DNA of 64,000 bases from positions 11,090,740 to 11,154,739 of the forward strand of contig JAJEKV010000008.1 of the NCBI GenBank assembly GCA_021234155.1, written 5' to 3'. The translations under genes and the position numbers were made by a program. Every line of letters begins with the position of its first letter. Positions within the stretch are counted from its first letter, which is position 1. This DNA is from Isoetes taiwanensis. Its lineage: Eukaryota > Streptophyta > Lycopodiopsida > Isoetales > Isoetaceae. Below the pieces are notes generated by a model, which saw only the letters and a list, made by a program, of their open reading frames with translations, was not told where the DNA came from and searched no databases. Below are positions 1 through 10,669 of the stretch, one piece after another.

Positions 1-437
1 CATGGGTCTTCTGAGGAACATTCAAATGCCATGTGAAAAAGTAGTATACCTCTAAGAAGCCGTCTACCTTAGTAATATGTAAGAAAATCTTCCACGAACT
101 TTTTTGAGGCATCAATGGAACTATCTCATGCAATTTCTTTATCACTATTTATGGAGACAATTCAATGGTCTTGTAGCGTATCCATTGCTAAATGCTGTAA
201 AAAACATGCAAGTTCTGGCCAACGACAGACACATATGTCACAAAAAAAAAAAAAAATCATCAAAAAAATCATTTACTTTGTGTGAAGATGAAGCTTTTTT
301 TTTTTTTTTGAAGAACTGTGTCATCAATATATTAAAAGAATGGTAATGTTACAAAGCAAGTGAGGAGGAAGAGAACTGCCCCAAAGAGACAGCGATACCT
401 CGACACCCCACAACAAACTCACAAAAAAACTGCAACT
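1..437. other. No gene recognised
   Basis: AT-rich sequence with an A run near 240 and a T run near 297. Short open frames here have no recognisable motif. It lies downstream (in minus-strand terms) of the LINE fragment at 438-631 and may be its decayed 3' part. Confidence 0.4.
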
Positions 438-631
438 CTACTGCTGTACAAACCGACCATCACCATCTACAACACCCAAGAAGTCCCGCCAAATGGCAAA
501 CTTCTGCTCTACTAATCCCAGGAACACCAGAAAGCTTTGAAATAGTTTGTACCTGAGTCGAGGAATCAGAGAGGCTGCAGGCTGCTGAATCCCCTGAAAG
601 ATCCACAACCGCCGCCGCTTCCAAATCAGCC
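438..631 (-). mobile_element. LINE fragment, distal piece cut off by the CACTA insertion
   Basis: The minus strand reads WLIWKRRRLWIFQG followed by a basic helical stretch. This is the pattern seen after the reverse-transcriptase zinc-binding domain of plant LINEs (a W-x-W-x-R-R-x-x-x-F type segment). The other half of the same ORF is at 30336-30723 on the minus strand, where a zinc-binding C-x2-C...ETVEHC motif is followed by a segment ending CVAWLV. If 635-30332 and one copy of the ACA duplication are ignored, the two halves join in a single reading frame. That supports both the LINE call and the CACTA boundaries. The fragment is short and non-functional. Confidence 0.7.
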
Positions 632-649
632 ACACATTACAAGAGAAAT

Positions 650-1200
650 GTACCTATAGTGTCTAGTGTAATGTCAACTTTTTTGACACAAACAGAACCT
701 GTCAAAACCCAACTATTGTCACAGCTTTGCCACTATACTTGTCGTGATCATTTGTCACAAACATGCCACAATAGCGTCAAATGTTGTGTCAAGCTTGTGG
801 CTTCAATTTATGACATAATATTGACACAAAATCAATTTGGAACTATATGGCAGTCTAGAAAATGGCGAACTTGTGACAATATTTTAACAACATTGTGATA
901 AATAAATAAAAATCCATATGAATACTATTACATCAACATTATCGCAAAGTAGCTATAATTCATCCACAATAAGACAACCAATAAGAAAATTTGTGACCCG
1001 TTTTGTAGCTAACAAATAGCTAGTGTTGTGACCACACTGTGATAAATAAATAAAGCTTATACCAACTACATAGCATCAACATCATGGCAATGTAGTGACA
1101 ATATAGTAGCTATAATCCCATCCACAATAAGACAACTAATAAGAACTTTTATGACTAGTTTGGTGTCTAAAGAAACACTATTTTTCATTGTTGTGGCCAC
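650..1200. repeat. CACTA left subterminal repeat region
   Basis: Dense short motifs of the type TTTGACACAA, TTGTGACA and their complements, plus two diverged copies of a roughly 140-bp unit (about 880-1010 and 1022-1165). The units share GTGATAAATAAATAAA, ATCCACAATAAGACAA and TAATAAGAA. The right subterminal region at 29950-30332 has the same TTTGACACAAAG and GTTGACACC motifs. In CACTA elements such regions are binding sites for the element's own DNA-binding protein; that role is inferred here. Confidence 0.6.
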
Positions 1201-1239
1201 ATTATCAACTCATATATAATTCAGTTTCAATTTTTGTTT

Positions 1240-1365
1240 GAAGGTATTTATTTGAGGTTATTTTTGTTTGAGGCATTGTGGTTGTGACACGTAGCATGCA
1301 AACAATTTTTGTTTGAAGTTATTTCGTTTGAGGCATTACAGTTCTGACACGTAGCATGCAAACAA
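1240..1365. repeat. Two-copy tandem repeat, about 60 bp
   Basis: Two near copies share GTTTGAGGCATT, TGACACGTAGCATGCAAAC and AATTTTTGTTTGAAG blocks. It sits inside the CACTA left arm and has no coding potential that I can see. Confidence 0.6.
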
Positions 1366-2200
1366 TCTTGGAACCTGATGTTTGATCATTTCTGCTCAAA
1401 TGGGGTATAGAAATCTGTGTTTAAAGCCCAAGCTGATGTATGTGAGGGATTAGATCAGCCATTACAGTAGTATGCTTGTGGATTGTTCATTTCTTTGGTG
1501 ACAGTCCCGGAATTTGGGGAAGAACAACAGACTTGGCGGTCTAATTAAGCCCAAATTAGGACGAATCTGATGGGGCTTTTGGCATATTCATGGCCGAATT
1601 TGCCATGTTAGACCAGTGAAGAAGTTTGGGAGGCTAACTCCAAGAGATGGAGAAGCAATCGATGATCTTTTATTCCTCACGTAAAGCTTGATCTTTTCAG
1701 TAATGGGTCCAAAAATATGGCAGATCTGAAGGGGCTTTTTACATGGCTGGTTTAGGAAGCATGGGGCGACCCTAGTGGCCAATTGTAGAAAAATCTGATC
1801 AACTGTCATGGTGTTCTTGGCAGAAAACAAGGGAAAACCTTTAATTCAGCCCAAAGAAAGTGGTATTTGATGGGGCTTTCCTCATGGGTATGATCGATTC
1901 ACTGACCTGACCATGGGGATGAAGTATTGGCCTCTAATTTGAAGATTAAGTGGATCAATTGAAAGCAGGGTCCCGGGTCTGAAACTGTTCTTGGCCTTGA
2001 GCAGGAACTTCAATTCGGCCTAATCAGAGATCAATTTTATGGAGCTTTAGGAAGGGGAAACTTCCGAGAGCATGCTTGGCTTAAAAGGGGCGAAATCCTC
2101 AGGCCAAGTCCGGCGAAATCCCATGGCCATATCGTAGCTTCTGCATGATTTGTGCCATAACTTACCTATCTTCAGAAAATCTACCCAAACCTATTCCGGC
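1366..2200. other. Non-coding CACTA interior, nothing recognised
   Basis: No ORF with a recognisable domain on either strand. The phrase GATGGGGCTTT recurs (about 1570 and 1868), and variants such as GGGGCTTTTTAC appear, suggesting a decayed dispersed or internally repeated sequence. I see no splice or promoter pattern I trust. Confidence 0.4.
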
Positions 2201-2211
2201 CAAGCTCTGAG

Positions 2212-2341
2212 GGAACGCAATAAAGTTACCCTGGTTATTGGTCGTGGCACGATCATCACCGTGGGTTATTCTACGGGATGGAATCACCCACCGTTAGGAT
2301 TGCGCCATATCAGCATGACCAGGGTAACTTTATTGCGTTCC
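2212..2341. mobile_element. 130-bp MITE with 9-bp target duplication (MULE-type)
   Basis: The terminal inverted repeats are perfect over 24 bp, starting GGAACGCAATAAAGTTACCC. The remainder is an imperfect palindrome, so the whole element folds into one hairpin. It is flanked by the 9-bp direct repeat AGCTCTGAG (2203-2211 and 2342-2350). A 9-bp duplication is the usual signature of Mutator-like elements. There is no coding capacity. Confidence 0.8.
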
Positions 2342-2350
2342 AGCTCTGAG

Positions 2351-4090
2351 ACTCTGCTACAGAGCTTAATCTCTCTTTCTCCTTTGACTTTAGCCTTCCG
2401 GTTTCAGCATTCCACTGAAATTAGTTTCCTGCAGCTGCCAGCCATCTGCCGGGCATCTGCATCTGTCAATCAAGCAGGTGCTTCTGCCGGGAGTCCATCC
2501 GGCCTACTGCCCCGCCCAAAATCCGCAGCTCCTGTGCCTCATAGCCGTGGCTCAATCACGTTCAGGTGGCCCCCCGATTTTAGGGGTGCTCAACCTTCTT
2601 ACGATATTTTAGAATGTAATGAGATATGTTAAATATCAGTAGCTGGCCCTAGCCTATGTATTGTCTTTGTTTGTTTCTGTAGTATCTAGTTGCATTTAGA
2701 ATGTGAAGCATCACTCCTGCGTCTGTTTCAAACAGTAACCTAATTGGTATTTTGTGGAGGTGGATTAGTAGTTTAATGCATACTAGGCCTTTTCTCACTT
2801 TAAACAAATTTCATTATTCTGATAACAAAACTATGGTAATCTGCATTGTGACATGTTCTATGTTATGAAGAGGATTTGAGATTTTTCAACTCCATCCATA
2901 CCCACTTAAAGTTATTGCAGAAGTTAATCCAAATTAGGAAAACTGTGCAGCTGTCAATTCAGTAAACGGTTTTATGCAGGATCGAGTGCATGAACATAAT
3001 TTGTCGTTATTTTGAACTAAAGATGTTCTTTTGGTGAGACACAAAGGACAGTCATGAATATTAAGATTCTGAATTGGTTAGAGATGGGAAATACTTGGAG
3101 GATAGAAACTAAAATCTTGCGGTACATGTTTCTGCTCCTGCCAAGGAGGTCCTTTGATGATAGGCAATAGGTTGATCACTTGACCTGGAGCTGCATGGAG
3201 GATTCTACAAGTATGAGTGAGGATGCTGGTTCAACGCCCTCTTTTGTTTCCTGGTCTCCTGGGGAGCTTGTGTGGTCTCTTGTGCGTTTATAAAATAGGC
3301 TAGACATGTAACTTTCTTTCAAAGGAGTTCCTAATAGATGTGTTTTCCTTACTCCTTAGACCAAATTAATTAAAGCTAGGCTGGTAAGCAGCAAAGTTAG
3401 ATGTTACATTAAGATTGAAGATATGTTGTTAGGGGGTTGTGGTTAATACATGTGAATATCATCTTTAATTTGACTAACGAAAGTTAAAGGGGAGAAGATC
3501 AATATTTACCTAGATATGATGATAACAAAGCGACCAAAGCAACGTATACAATTAAAATGTGTGCTCTCAAACTGCCCCTCAATTAAAATCTTAATTTTCT
3601 CTATTGCAGTATATGAGTGGGATATTAAGCATTCAAGGGGAATCAAGTCCAGAAGTAGATTGTTTCAAGAACATACGTTTTGGATGCTACATGGATTGAA
3701 GCAATAGTCATGTATAATTCAAGTCCAGGGAAGACTAAGATCAAAAACTGCATGGATTTAAGCAATAGTCATTTGACAAAGTGTTCCTATGCAACATATA
3801 ATAAACCAATATTAAAGTCGTGATAACAGTGATATTGGAGACAATGCATTCATCAATGAAGAGCTCCTATTAACATAGACTGTATTCACTAATTCTCAGA
3901 GAGCGGCGTATAGATAAGTTGGTGAAGAGAAACGTTCGCGGCGGCCGCTAGGCCGCCGCGATAAGTTTCTTGTAATAGATAAATGAACAATTGATAACAA
4001 TTTCTGTGACTTTTATGTCTAGGTAATAGCTAATTTAAGACAATTTATGCATTGTATCTTGGTATTTTTTTTTTTTTTTTTTGCTTAAAT
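2351..4090. other. Non-coding CACTA interior with one GC palindrome
   Basis: About 1.7 kb without a recognisable gene. Open frames are short and lack motifs. The only structured site I see is the GC palindrome at 3937-3960, followed by an AT-rich tract with a T run ending about 4082. Confidence 0.4.
3937..3960. repeat. GC-rich perfect hairpin
   Basis: Arms CGCGGCGGCC and GGCCGCCGCG are perfectly complementary over 10 bp around a 4-base GCTA loop, in otherwise AT-rich DNA. It includes a NotI-type GCGGCCGC site. Function unknown. Confidence 0.7.
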
Positions 4091-4097
4091 AATTGAT

Positions 4098-4411
4098 TTC
4101 CCCCTTAAACCCCCTTTTGTTTGGGTGCTTATTCACACGGGGGTGACTCCGGGCAACGAGAGCTGTTGGATAGGCATATTCACCCCTTATTCCTTAATCT
4201 ACACCGTACGTAAAATTCCTCGTTTGTGGGGTATAGATGTACATAAATTGCTATACTGTATAACAAAATTTGCAAGATACTATAAGATTTCAGGCAATGT
4301 ACTATATGGTGTTGATTTTGTACGTGCAAAACATAATTATAAGGGCTCTCGCTGCCCTACCTCACCCCCCGTGTGAATAAGCACCCAAACACAAGGGGGT
4401 TTAAGGGGGAA
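4098..4411. mobile_element. MITE, about 314 bp, long terminal inverted repeats
   Basis: Both ends share about 45 bp in inverted orientation, reading TTCCCCCTTAAACCCCC inward to GGGTGCTTATTCACACGG. The interior is AT-rich and non-coding. The ends are themselves partly palindromic (CCCCCTTAAACCCCC), so the exact boundary and target duplication cannot be fixed by eye. Confidence 0.65.
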
Positions 4412-4810
4412 TTTAATTGTAAGGCATGCAATGTAATGGTTTTTGTTATAGGTTAAAAAAATTTTTTGCCCCTTCGGGGCTAATTAATGTTAATAGTAAT
4501 TATATGTTGGTTGTTATATGTCATTTGGGGGATGTTAGAGTGATAAAAAGACGAGAGATTAAAGTCCAAAAGTATTTTTATTTAGTGCATTTTCAATGCG
4601 AAGTTTGAATCTTGCTTTGCAATTGAAATTGTCATTCCAATTGTCATTTCGGTGTGTGCCTCTTACGAAATACAAGTAGAAAACAATGTGTTAAGTAAAA
4701 AAGAGAATGCAAGAAGATTGTTAAACCGCTATTTTCATGCAGCTAGGCTGAAAGAAAGGTTATATTATCTTCATTGTTTAAAAATAATAATTCACTAGAG
4801 ATCATGTGTT

Positions 4811-4857
4811 CTTGGATTAAAATGAAGGTACTTCCACTACCTCCATTTTAATCCAAG
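4811..4857. repeat. 47-nt near-perfect hairpin
   Basis: The left arm starts CTTGGATTAAAATGAAGGTA and the right arm is its complement with one mismatch, around a 7-base loop. It lies just beyond the 3' end of the ABCC fragment. It could be a tiny foldback or a transcribed hairpin. Confidence 0.7.
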
Positions 4858-4868
4858 ATTTCCCATCA

Positions 4869-6122
4869 TTATCTTTCCCGTGCTTGTTGCTCATGGTAGA
4901 AGAGATAAACCCTGATGTCTCTACATAAGCACATGGTAGAAGAGATAAACCCTGGTGTCTCTACTAGTTCCATTGCTTTGGCATGGGCACCAATAAGGTT
5001 ATCAAAGTCAGTAATACCATCCTGTAAAAGCTCATGAAACACCCCAGCCTGAACTATTTTACCATCACGCAGAACTTGGAAGCATTTTTTAGTGTGAGAC
5101 CATGAGTATATTATGCAGATTGTTACAATCTGCATGCTATTAGTGATTAAACCAACTCTGATCAAATCAACTTCAGGAAAATTTCCATTAGAGAAAGAAG
5201 GTACCACTATATGGTCTGCTTCTGGCAAAAAGTCAACTTGATGTGTCACCAAAACTATGGTTTTTGAGGCCAAAGCTCCAAGAATGCATTTCTGCCAAGA
5301 TTAAAAGTTAAAGTATAAAAAAATATTTCTGTATCAGTCTGCACATCAACTGCACTAAATGGATCATCAAAAAGATAGATATCTGCATCTTGATAGATGG
5401 CTCGAGCAAGCTGTACTCTCTGCTTTTGCCCACCACTTAAGTTGATTCCCCTTTCTCCAATCTCTGTTTGGTCTCTACATGCAAATAATTCTAGATCCTT
5501 TTTTAGTTGACAAACTTCAAGTACTCTCTCATATTTTGTTCTATTCATTGTACTCCCAAAGAGTATATTATCTTCAACTGTACCACTTTGAATCCATGCT
5601 GTTTGGCCAACATATGATGTGCTACCTTGTATGATAACCTTCCAGAGTTCATAAAAATCAAAACCAGCCAATTCAAAATGAAATATATAGTTGAATCAAA
5701 ACTGACCTCTCCAGATAATTTTGGTATCTCCCCAAGAATACAAGAAAGAAGACTCGATTTCCCTACCCCAACGCCGCCACAAACTGCCACCATTGTTCCC
5801 TCTAGTATACATAGATCCAGATTTTTAAGAGTTTGTCTGGCTTCAGATGCATCCCAACTGAATGTTCCACCACTAATATCGATAGCAATACCAGTAGTCT
5901 TGGGTAGCCTTGTGACAGTATCTTTTTGTATCTCCTGTTCTTCAAAATAACTACAAAGCCGATCAAGAGATATGTTTGCCTAGGCGAATCCAGAAATGAA
6001 ATTTGGAAATCTGCTCAACGGTTCCTGAAGCACCTGAATTGTTGCCAGTACAGAAAGCACTCTCCCAGCTGTGAGTGGTATTCTTGCACTGCGACTCGTA
6101 GGAAACCAACAACATCCCGATA
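4869..6122 (-). pseudogene. ABC transporter C-family (MRP) fragment, first nucleotide-binding domain
   Basis: Reading the minus strand gives, in order: the end of a transmembrane domain (LTAGRVLSVLATIQVLQEP), the segment leading to NBD1, a Walker A (GGVGVGKSS), the Q-loop region (SAWIQSG-like), the signature [14 protein letters not shown], Walker B ([12 protein letters not shown]) and an H-loop (VLVTHQVDFLPEA). NBD1 then ends RDGKIVQAG. Full plant ABCC proteins are about 1500 residues with two such halves; here only about 300 residues remain. Intron-like gaps persist, for example GTACC...CCAAG at about 5080-5206, so the copy was made from genomic DNA and not from mRNA. An in-frame TAG (GFA-stop-AN, near 5980) and an insert lacking a GT donor near 5300 break it. 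It lies inside the CACTA, which suggests gene-fragment capture. Confidence 0.8.
4889..4960. repeat. Two-copy tandem repeat at the ABCC fragment end
   Basis: CATGGTAGAAGAGATAAACC followed by CTG(A/G)TGTCTCTAC occurs twice about 40 bp apart (4891 and 4931). It duplicates the last codons of the ABCC fragment and probably reflects local slippage. Confidence 0.7.
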
Positions 6123-6490
6123 GATAGGCTTTTCATTCATCTCAGCAGTTTTTTCTACAATAGTATAGGGTGGGTAGCTGCACATCGCAGGCTACCCAAA
6201 AAATGAAAAACATAGGGAATATCCAGTTATAACACCTGGACCCCAAATAAAATTGTATGCTACAGATGTTGGCTAGTGTACTTGCCGAGAGCTTATCGCC
6301 GGGATTAAAAAACCCCGCCCTTTCGGGTTTTCGAGGAAAACCCCTAGCGATAAAATCTCGGTAAGGGGCTTGGACAACGCAGGGCTGCTAAACGTTCCCA
6401 CAAAAAAACCCACGCTCCACAGAGAATACCGAAGTCGCGCATCACCTCTGGACCTGCATATCACCAACAGAAAAACCAATAGAGAAAAAA

Positions 6491-6588
6491 CCTCGAAAAG
6501 CGAGGGGCTGGTCACGCGTGCCACGCGACAAAAAACAACATTTACACCTCGAAAAAGCGAGGGGCTGGTCACGCGTGCCACGCGACAA
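6491..6588. repeat. Two-copy GC-rich direct repeat, about 40 bp
   Basis: CTCGAAAAGCGAGGGGCTGG followed by TCACGCGTGCCACGCGACA occurs at 6492-6530 and 6548-6587. Between the ABCC fragment and this repeat (6123-6480) I see only a short inverted motif around 6296-6360 (TATCGCCGGG...CCTAGCGATA) and no gene. Confidence 0.7.
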
Positions 6589-6640
6589 TTATAACAAATA
6601 TGAACATGTAAATAACAATTTTAAGGGAGGGAAGGGTGGG

Positions 6641-6830
6641 AGCCATGGATACTGCTGAGAGATGAGAAAGCGCTGATGAAACGTCGATGAAGAACTCTGC
6701 AATAAGTAGCGATCCCCAACCTGATGAACGGCCTAAAAATGCATGCGATGCATGCATGCGACGCATGCAATGCATGCATGCTCGTCTGGTGCAAGAATGC
6801 CGATTTGCTATGCGAATCGATGACATTCTT
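6641..6830. repeat. 190-bp direct repeat, copy 1, with RY-motif cluster
   Basis: Nearly identical to 7028-7217. The core at about 6740-6781 is a run of GCATGC/CATGCA palindromes (four or more). CATGCA is the RY element recognised by plant B3-domain factors of the ABI3/FUS3/LEC2 group; whether it works here is unknown. Just after it, 6825-6866 repeats about 38 bp also present at 6083-6121 at the ABCC fragment edge (TGCACTGCGACTCGTAGGAA). Confidence 0.8.
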
Positions 6831-7027
6831 GCACTGCGACTCGTAGGAAACCAACAACATCCCGATACCAGAGAACTTCAAATACTAGATCCGAGGAGAA
6901 AGATTGAAGATTGTCCTATGCCGGACAAAAGGGCAAAGATAAAAGAGGTTAGAAAGGATATGAATGGCCAAGAAAGAGTAGCTCATGCAAGAAGAAGCCC
7001 CTCCTCCGCATGAGATCAAAGAATAGA

Positions 7028-7217
7028 AGCCATGGATACTGCTGAGAGATGAGAAAGCGCTGATGAAACGTCGATGAAGAACTCTGCAATAAGTAGGGAT
7101 CCCCAACCTGATGAACGGCCTAAAAATGCATGCGATGCATGCATGCGACGCATGCAATGCATGCATGCTCGTCTGGTGCAAGAATGCCGATTCGCTACGC
7201 GAATCGATGACATTCTT
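7028..7217. repeat. 190-bp direct repeat, copy 2, with RY-motif cluster
   Basis: Second copy of 6641-6830, differing at only a few bases (for example TTCGCTACGCG for TTTGCTATGCG). The RY-type GCATGC cluster is at about 7127-7169. The 197-bp spacer between the copies is not repeated. Confidence 0.8.
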
Positions 7218-7339
7218 TGTAACATGCATGTCAAGAAATTAACCACAGACACTTACAATGCTTAATCGAGATGCAAGAGATAGAAAATTAAAAACTTAAG
7301 GATGCTTGCACAAATTATATACCTCAGATTTAGATAAGT

Positions 7340-8674
7340 TCATACCTCAGATTTAGATAATTTCCTGAACTGCACGCTGTAAGAGAGATCAACCTCAAAT
7401 GTTTGGTCTTCAAGTTCAACATCAGAAGAGCGAGAGTCTTCACCATCACTATTATCCTCGCTAGATGATGATGAAGCACTCAATACTACATTCCTGTTTA
7501 AGATGATAGGACCTGCAGATTTTCTTTTCCTTTTGCCTCCTTCTTTTGAAGTTTCTGCTTCTGGGATATTGCAGGAACTTGATGAGCGTCGATGCTCCTC
7601 CAACCTAGAAAGAAAGTTCAGCAAACAGTCCAGCAAAAGGTTCAGCAAAAATCCAACAAACACTTTGAGCAAACGATCCAGCAAAAATCCAGCAAACACT
7701 TTGAGCAAACAGTCCAGCAAAAGGTAGCAAAAATCCAGCAAATACTTTGAGCGATTCCCTGTGCCTTCATACACGTTTAGTCTATCTTTAAGACCATGGT
7801 TATACAAAAAGATCATCAATGTAGAATTTCTTATAAATACAGTAGCTGAAATTACAATTCCTTGCGAAGAAAGAAGACTTTGAAAAGTTATAAGAAAGAA
7901 GGCTTGTCTACCTAATGAAATTTCAATTACAGTTCTCATTTCAAAGGATTTGGCATCCTTGGCTGTACACTCCTCCTAATGAATATGACATTTCCTTTCT
8001 ATTAGTTTGATAGTCTGTTCTTCTTGCCCATTTGTTATGGTTTTGTTCTTTTAGTCTCGTTAGCTCGTAGAGGAAAGATGAAGTTGTGGATACAGGTAGT
8101 GCCCTTAATCCGGCATACATAACACTGCCCTTCAAGAAAGAACCAAGTATATAATAACAGGCAAAGTTCTGCAAGTCATACATTGGAAATCTTTCCAGAG
8201 ATATGCTTCTAAGGAAAAGATATGTCCTAATTTCGCAATATTTGGAGCTGAAATGTTTCAGCAAGCAAAGATGCAGATTCTCAGGCAAAATTTTAATGAG
8301 GTCAGAAACGTTTTTAAGAAATAATGGCACCAACAATAGTGGTTCGTAGCTTCAGAAAACATGAGCAGGATCAATGCAAACTCAATATTAGTTCATAGCA
8401 ACTAAATTCTCACTGTTCGGATGTCAGGAGCAAAGCTGAAAGATGCATAAATGAAACGTATAATTTACCTTCCCTTTCCATTCTTTTTCTTATGCAGCTC
8501 CTTTCCAGAGTCATCATTTTTGTCTTCAGTATTTCTTCGAATCCTCTTCTCCAATTCCATCATTAGAGCAGCCAGAACACCTTCTAGCACATTGGCCATG
8601 AAATTTTCCAGCGTACCTCCATTAGACTCCTCTGTAGATACACTTTTGCCCTTGTCGGATCTGTTGGAAGCCAC
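7340..8674 (-). CDS. Unrecognised minus-strand coding segments inside the CACTA
   Basis: Two segments look protein-like. The upstream one (8465-8674) starts with ATG as MASNRSDKGKSVSTEESNGG and ends in a lysine-rich tail. The downstream one (7340-7610) has a basic KRKRKSAG stretch and then a serine/acidic run (SASSSSSEDNSDGED). In between, 7610-7745 is a tandem AGCAAA-rich repeat that breaks the frame, and no exon pattern is convincing. Position and opposite orientation to TNP2 would suit a second CACTA gene (a TNPA-like DNA-binding protein), but no motif proves that. It could also be part of captured host sequence. Confidence 0.35.
7610..7745. repeat. Degenerate minisatellite
   Basis: Repeats of CAGCAAA with longer units such as AATCCAGCAAACACTTTGAG and CAAACAGTCCAGCAAAAGGT, two to four copies each. 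Confidence 0.7.
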
Positions 8675-9885
8675 TAAAGACCAGAAGAATGGAGAAAATT
8701 AGAAACTGACAACGAAATATGCAACTGAGGAAATCTAAAAACAGAAACTTTTTTGCCAGCATTTTTGTATTCTGCTTGAGATTTCAAGATGCTTACTGAT
8801 GGTGCTTTGCTACCGCAAACGAAACCTAAAAGAGCAGGCGCTACTCAGGAAGAATCAATCAAGATTTATTGGTGCTCGACATGAACTAAGGTAATCCATC
8901 CCGCCATTTTTCTGTTCCAAATGGATCCTTGTTTTTTTCCATTTTTTTTTCTTGCCATTCTTAAGAAGTCGTCATTGTGCTGTTCAGTTAATGATGTTTT
9001 ATTGATCTCTAAGTCATTATTGCCTGATATTGAAATCTTATTGAACTTGAAAAATCCCTTAACTAGTGTAGAATATACTAGTTGCTAGTATATCATATGT
9101 TGTGTTAATGGTGTCAACGGCTAATGGTGTCAATGGCTAATGATGTCAATGGTGTTCAATGGTGTCAATGGTTAATGATGTTCGATGGTTAATGGCTGTT
9201 GTGTTAATGGTGCCATTTTATTTTATTTTCATTAGTCTGTCCCCATTTAACTTTATATAAATCATCAAATTTTAAACTATATATAACTTTATATGGCGAC
9301 TGTGAACGAACGGATGAGTAGGCGCTACTCCAGAAGATTTAATCAAGATTTTAAGGTGGCGATGAAGAGGTAGGCTACTAATCGCGCCATTTTTTCTGTT
9401 GTAAACAATCTTTGGGTTGTTCGACTGCATTGTCTCATTCATCATTTTCCATTTTCTTGATTTCATTGTGATTTTGTTGGTGGGAAATGAAAATATTTAT
9501 CATCAAGGGTATTTATTGCCTCGTAGTCATTTTTGAAAAAAATAGGTCACTATAGGCAATTCTAAACATCTAGTTATAAAACCATTGAACTCCAATGGTT
9601 TGTTTTGCACTCAAGGAATCCATCACACTCCAATGGTTTTTCACCCCCAATGGTTTTTAACAATGCCCTCGTTTTTTTAATCGTACATAAATAGACTTTG
9701 TCGCCTTCATGTATTATTTCTCACAACAATTGTTTGCTTCAATATACTAACAACTTTTGCTTTCCTACCTCATGCTGCTAGTATAGAATATTTGTTTGCT
9801 ATTGTGATTAATGGTGTCTCTTTTTTTTTTTGTATTAGTTTATTTCCATTTAACTCTATATAAATCATTGAACAGGTAAAAAACA
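8675..9885. repeat. Diverged duplicated non-coding block with short tandem repeats
   Basis: 8838-8930 and 9315-9410 are diverged copies (GGCGCTACTC...AATCAAGATTT...CGCGCCATTTTTCTGTT type). TTTAACTTTATATAAATCAT recurs at 9247 and 9851. The stretch 9108-9225 is a degenerate tandem of AATGGTGTCAATGGTTAATG-like units. No gene seen. It probably forms 5' non-coding and intron sequence of the TNP2-like gene that starts at 9886. Confidence 0.5.
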
Positions 9886-10206
9886 ATGTCGGACTCTGGA
9901 AGTAGTGGCAATGTGAGGGATAATTGCTTGCCACATCGTGTCTTCACAAAGCCATCATCCTCATCGTCGAATGTGGTATTATCAACCTCATCATCCTCGT
10001 TATCTTTATCATCTCATCAACCAAGTAGGAAACGAGCTAGGCGAGACCCAAGCAGAGCTTTCTATCTCCATCGGCGCAGTTGTTGGTGCAACAAATGTAA
10101 TCGTTCCTATCGTATCCGACAAGAACATGAAGCAAGATTTGGTCTTTGTCAGAGCCGACCAACCCAACCTGATAAAGGACATGATCTCGATCAAGCGGAA
10201 AATAGT
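9886..10206 (+). CDS. CACTA TNP2-like gene, first recognisable exon
   Basis: Starts with ATG after a CAGGTAAAAAACA context. It encodes a serine-rich N-terminus, a basic RKRARR patch, then a compact cysteine/histidine motif (CWCNKCNRSY...EHE...GLC) resembling the N-terminal transposase-associated domain of CACTA TNP2 proteins (C-x-C-x2-C pattern). The exon ends AATAGT/GTAAGT in phase 0. The next exons appear at 28638-28962 and 29041-29556, because an 18.3 kb transposon occupies the intron. The Cys pattern is shorter than a textbook domain, so the family call rests partly on the clear TNP2 signature in the later exon. Confidence 0.5.
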
Positions 10207-10669
10207 GTAAGTTGTCTCCTGCAATATTCATTTATTATTTATTTTATTTAGACATAAGTTTGTGGTCTTCCCATTAATTTTATAGATTGCAATTTGGGTG
10301 CAAAATCGGTACTGGGTAGCAGAAATCACCGTCCGGACGCCGCTTACAAGTGCTTAAAATCGGTGTGTTTTAAACACGACGTGCGTGATTGAAGTATTGA
10401 CATGTAGGGTGCGCGCCCGTCAAATGACAGGCTGAGAGAATCATGAACATGTTTGGTGCCGGAAACATGAATGCCTGTAGCCCGCCATATTCCTGGATGG
10501 CGGGCTAACCCATCTTGAATTCAAGCAAAATGGAGGGACTAATTGTTTCCAAGAATTGCCTGAACCGAAATTCAACAATTTGCCCTCACCAATTCAGCAA
10601 TACACGTAAATCGGGATAGATGAAACCCAATTCCTCTCCCCGTTCAATTTCTGAGCCATTGATGCAAAG

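Noticed and set aside
2150-2632. 160-codon plus-strand frame
   Set aside because: It runs through the 130-bp MITE and has no domain or codon pattern suggesting a gene.
6569-7252. Cys/His-rich frames (HASHACIACIF and similar) over the RY repeats
   Set aside because: They are produced by translating the GCATGC repeat on both strands and are not zinc-finger proteins.
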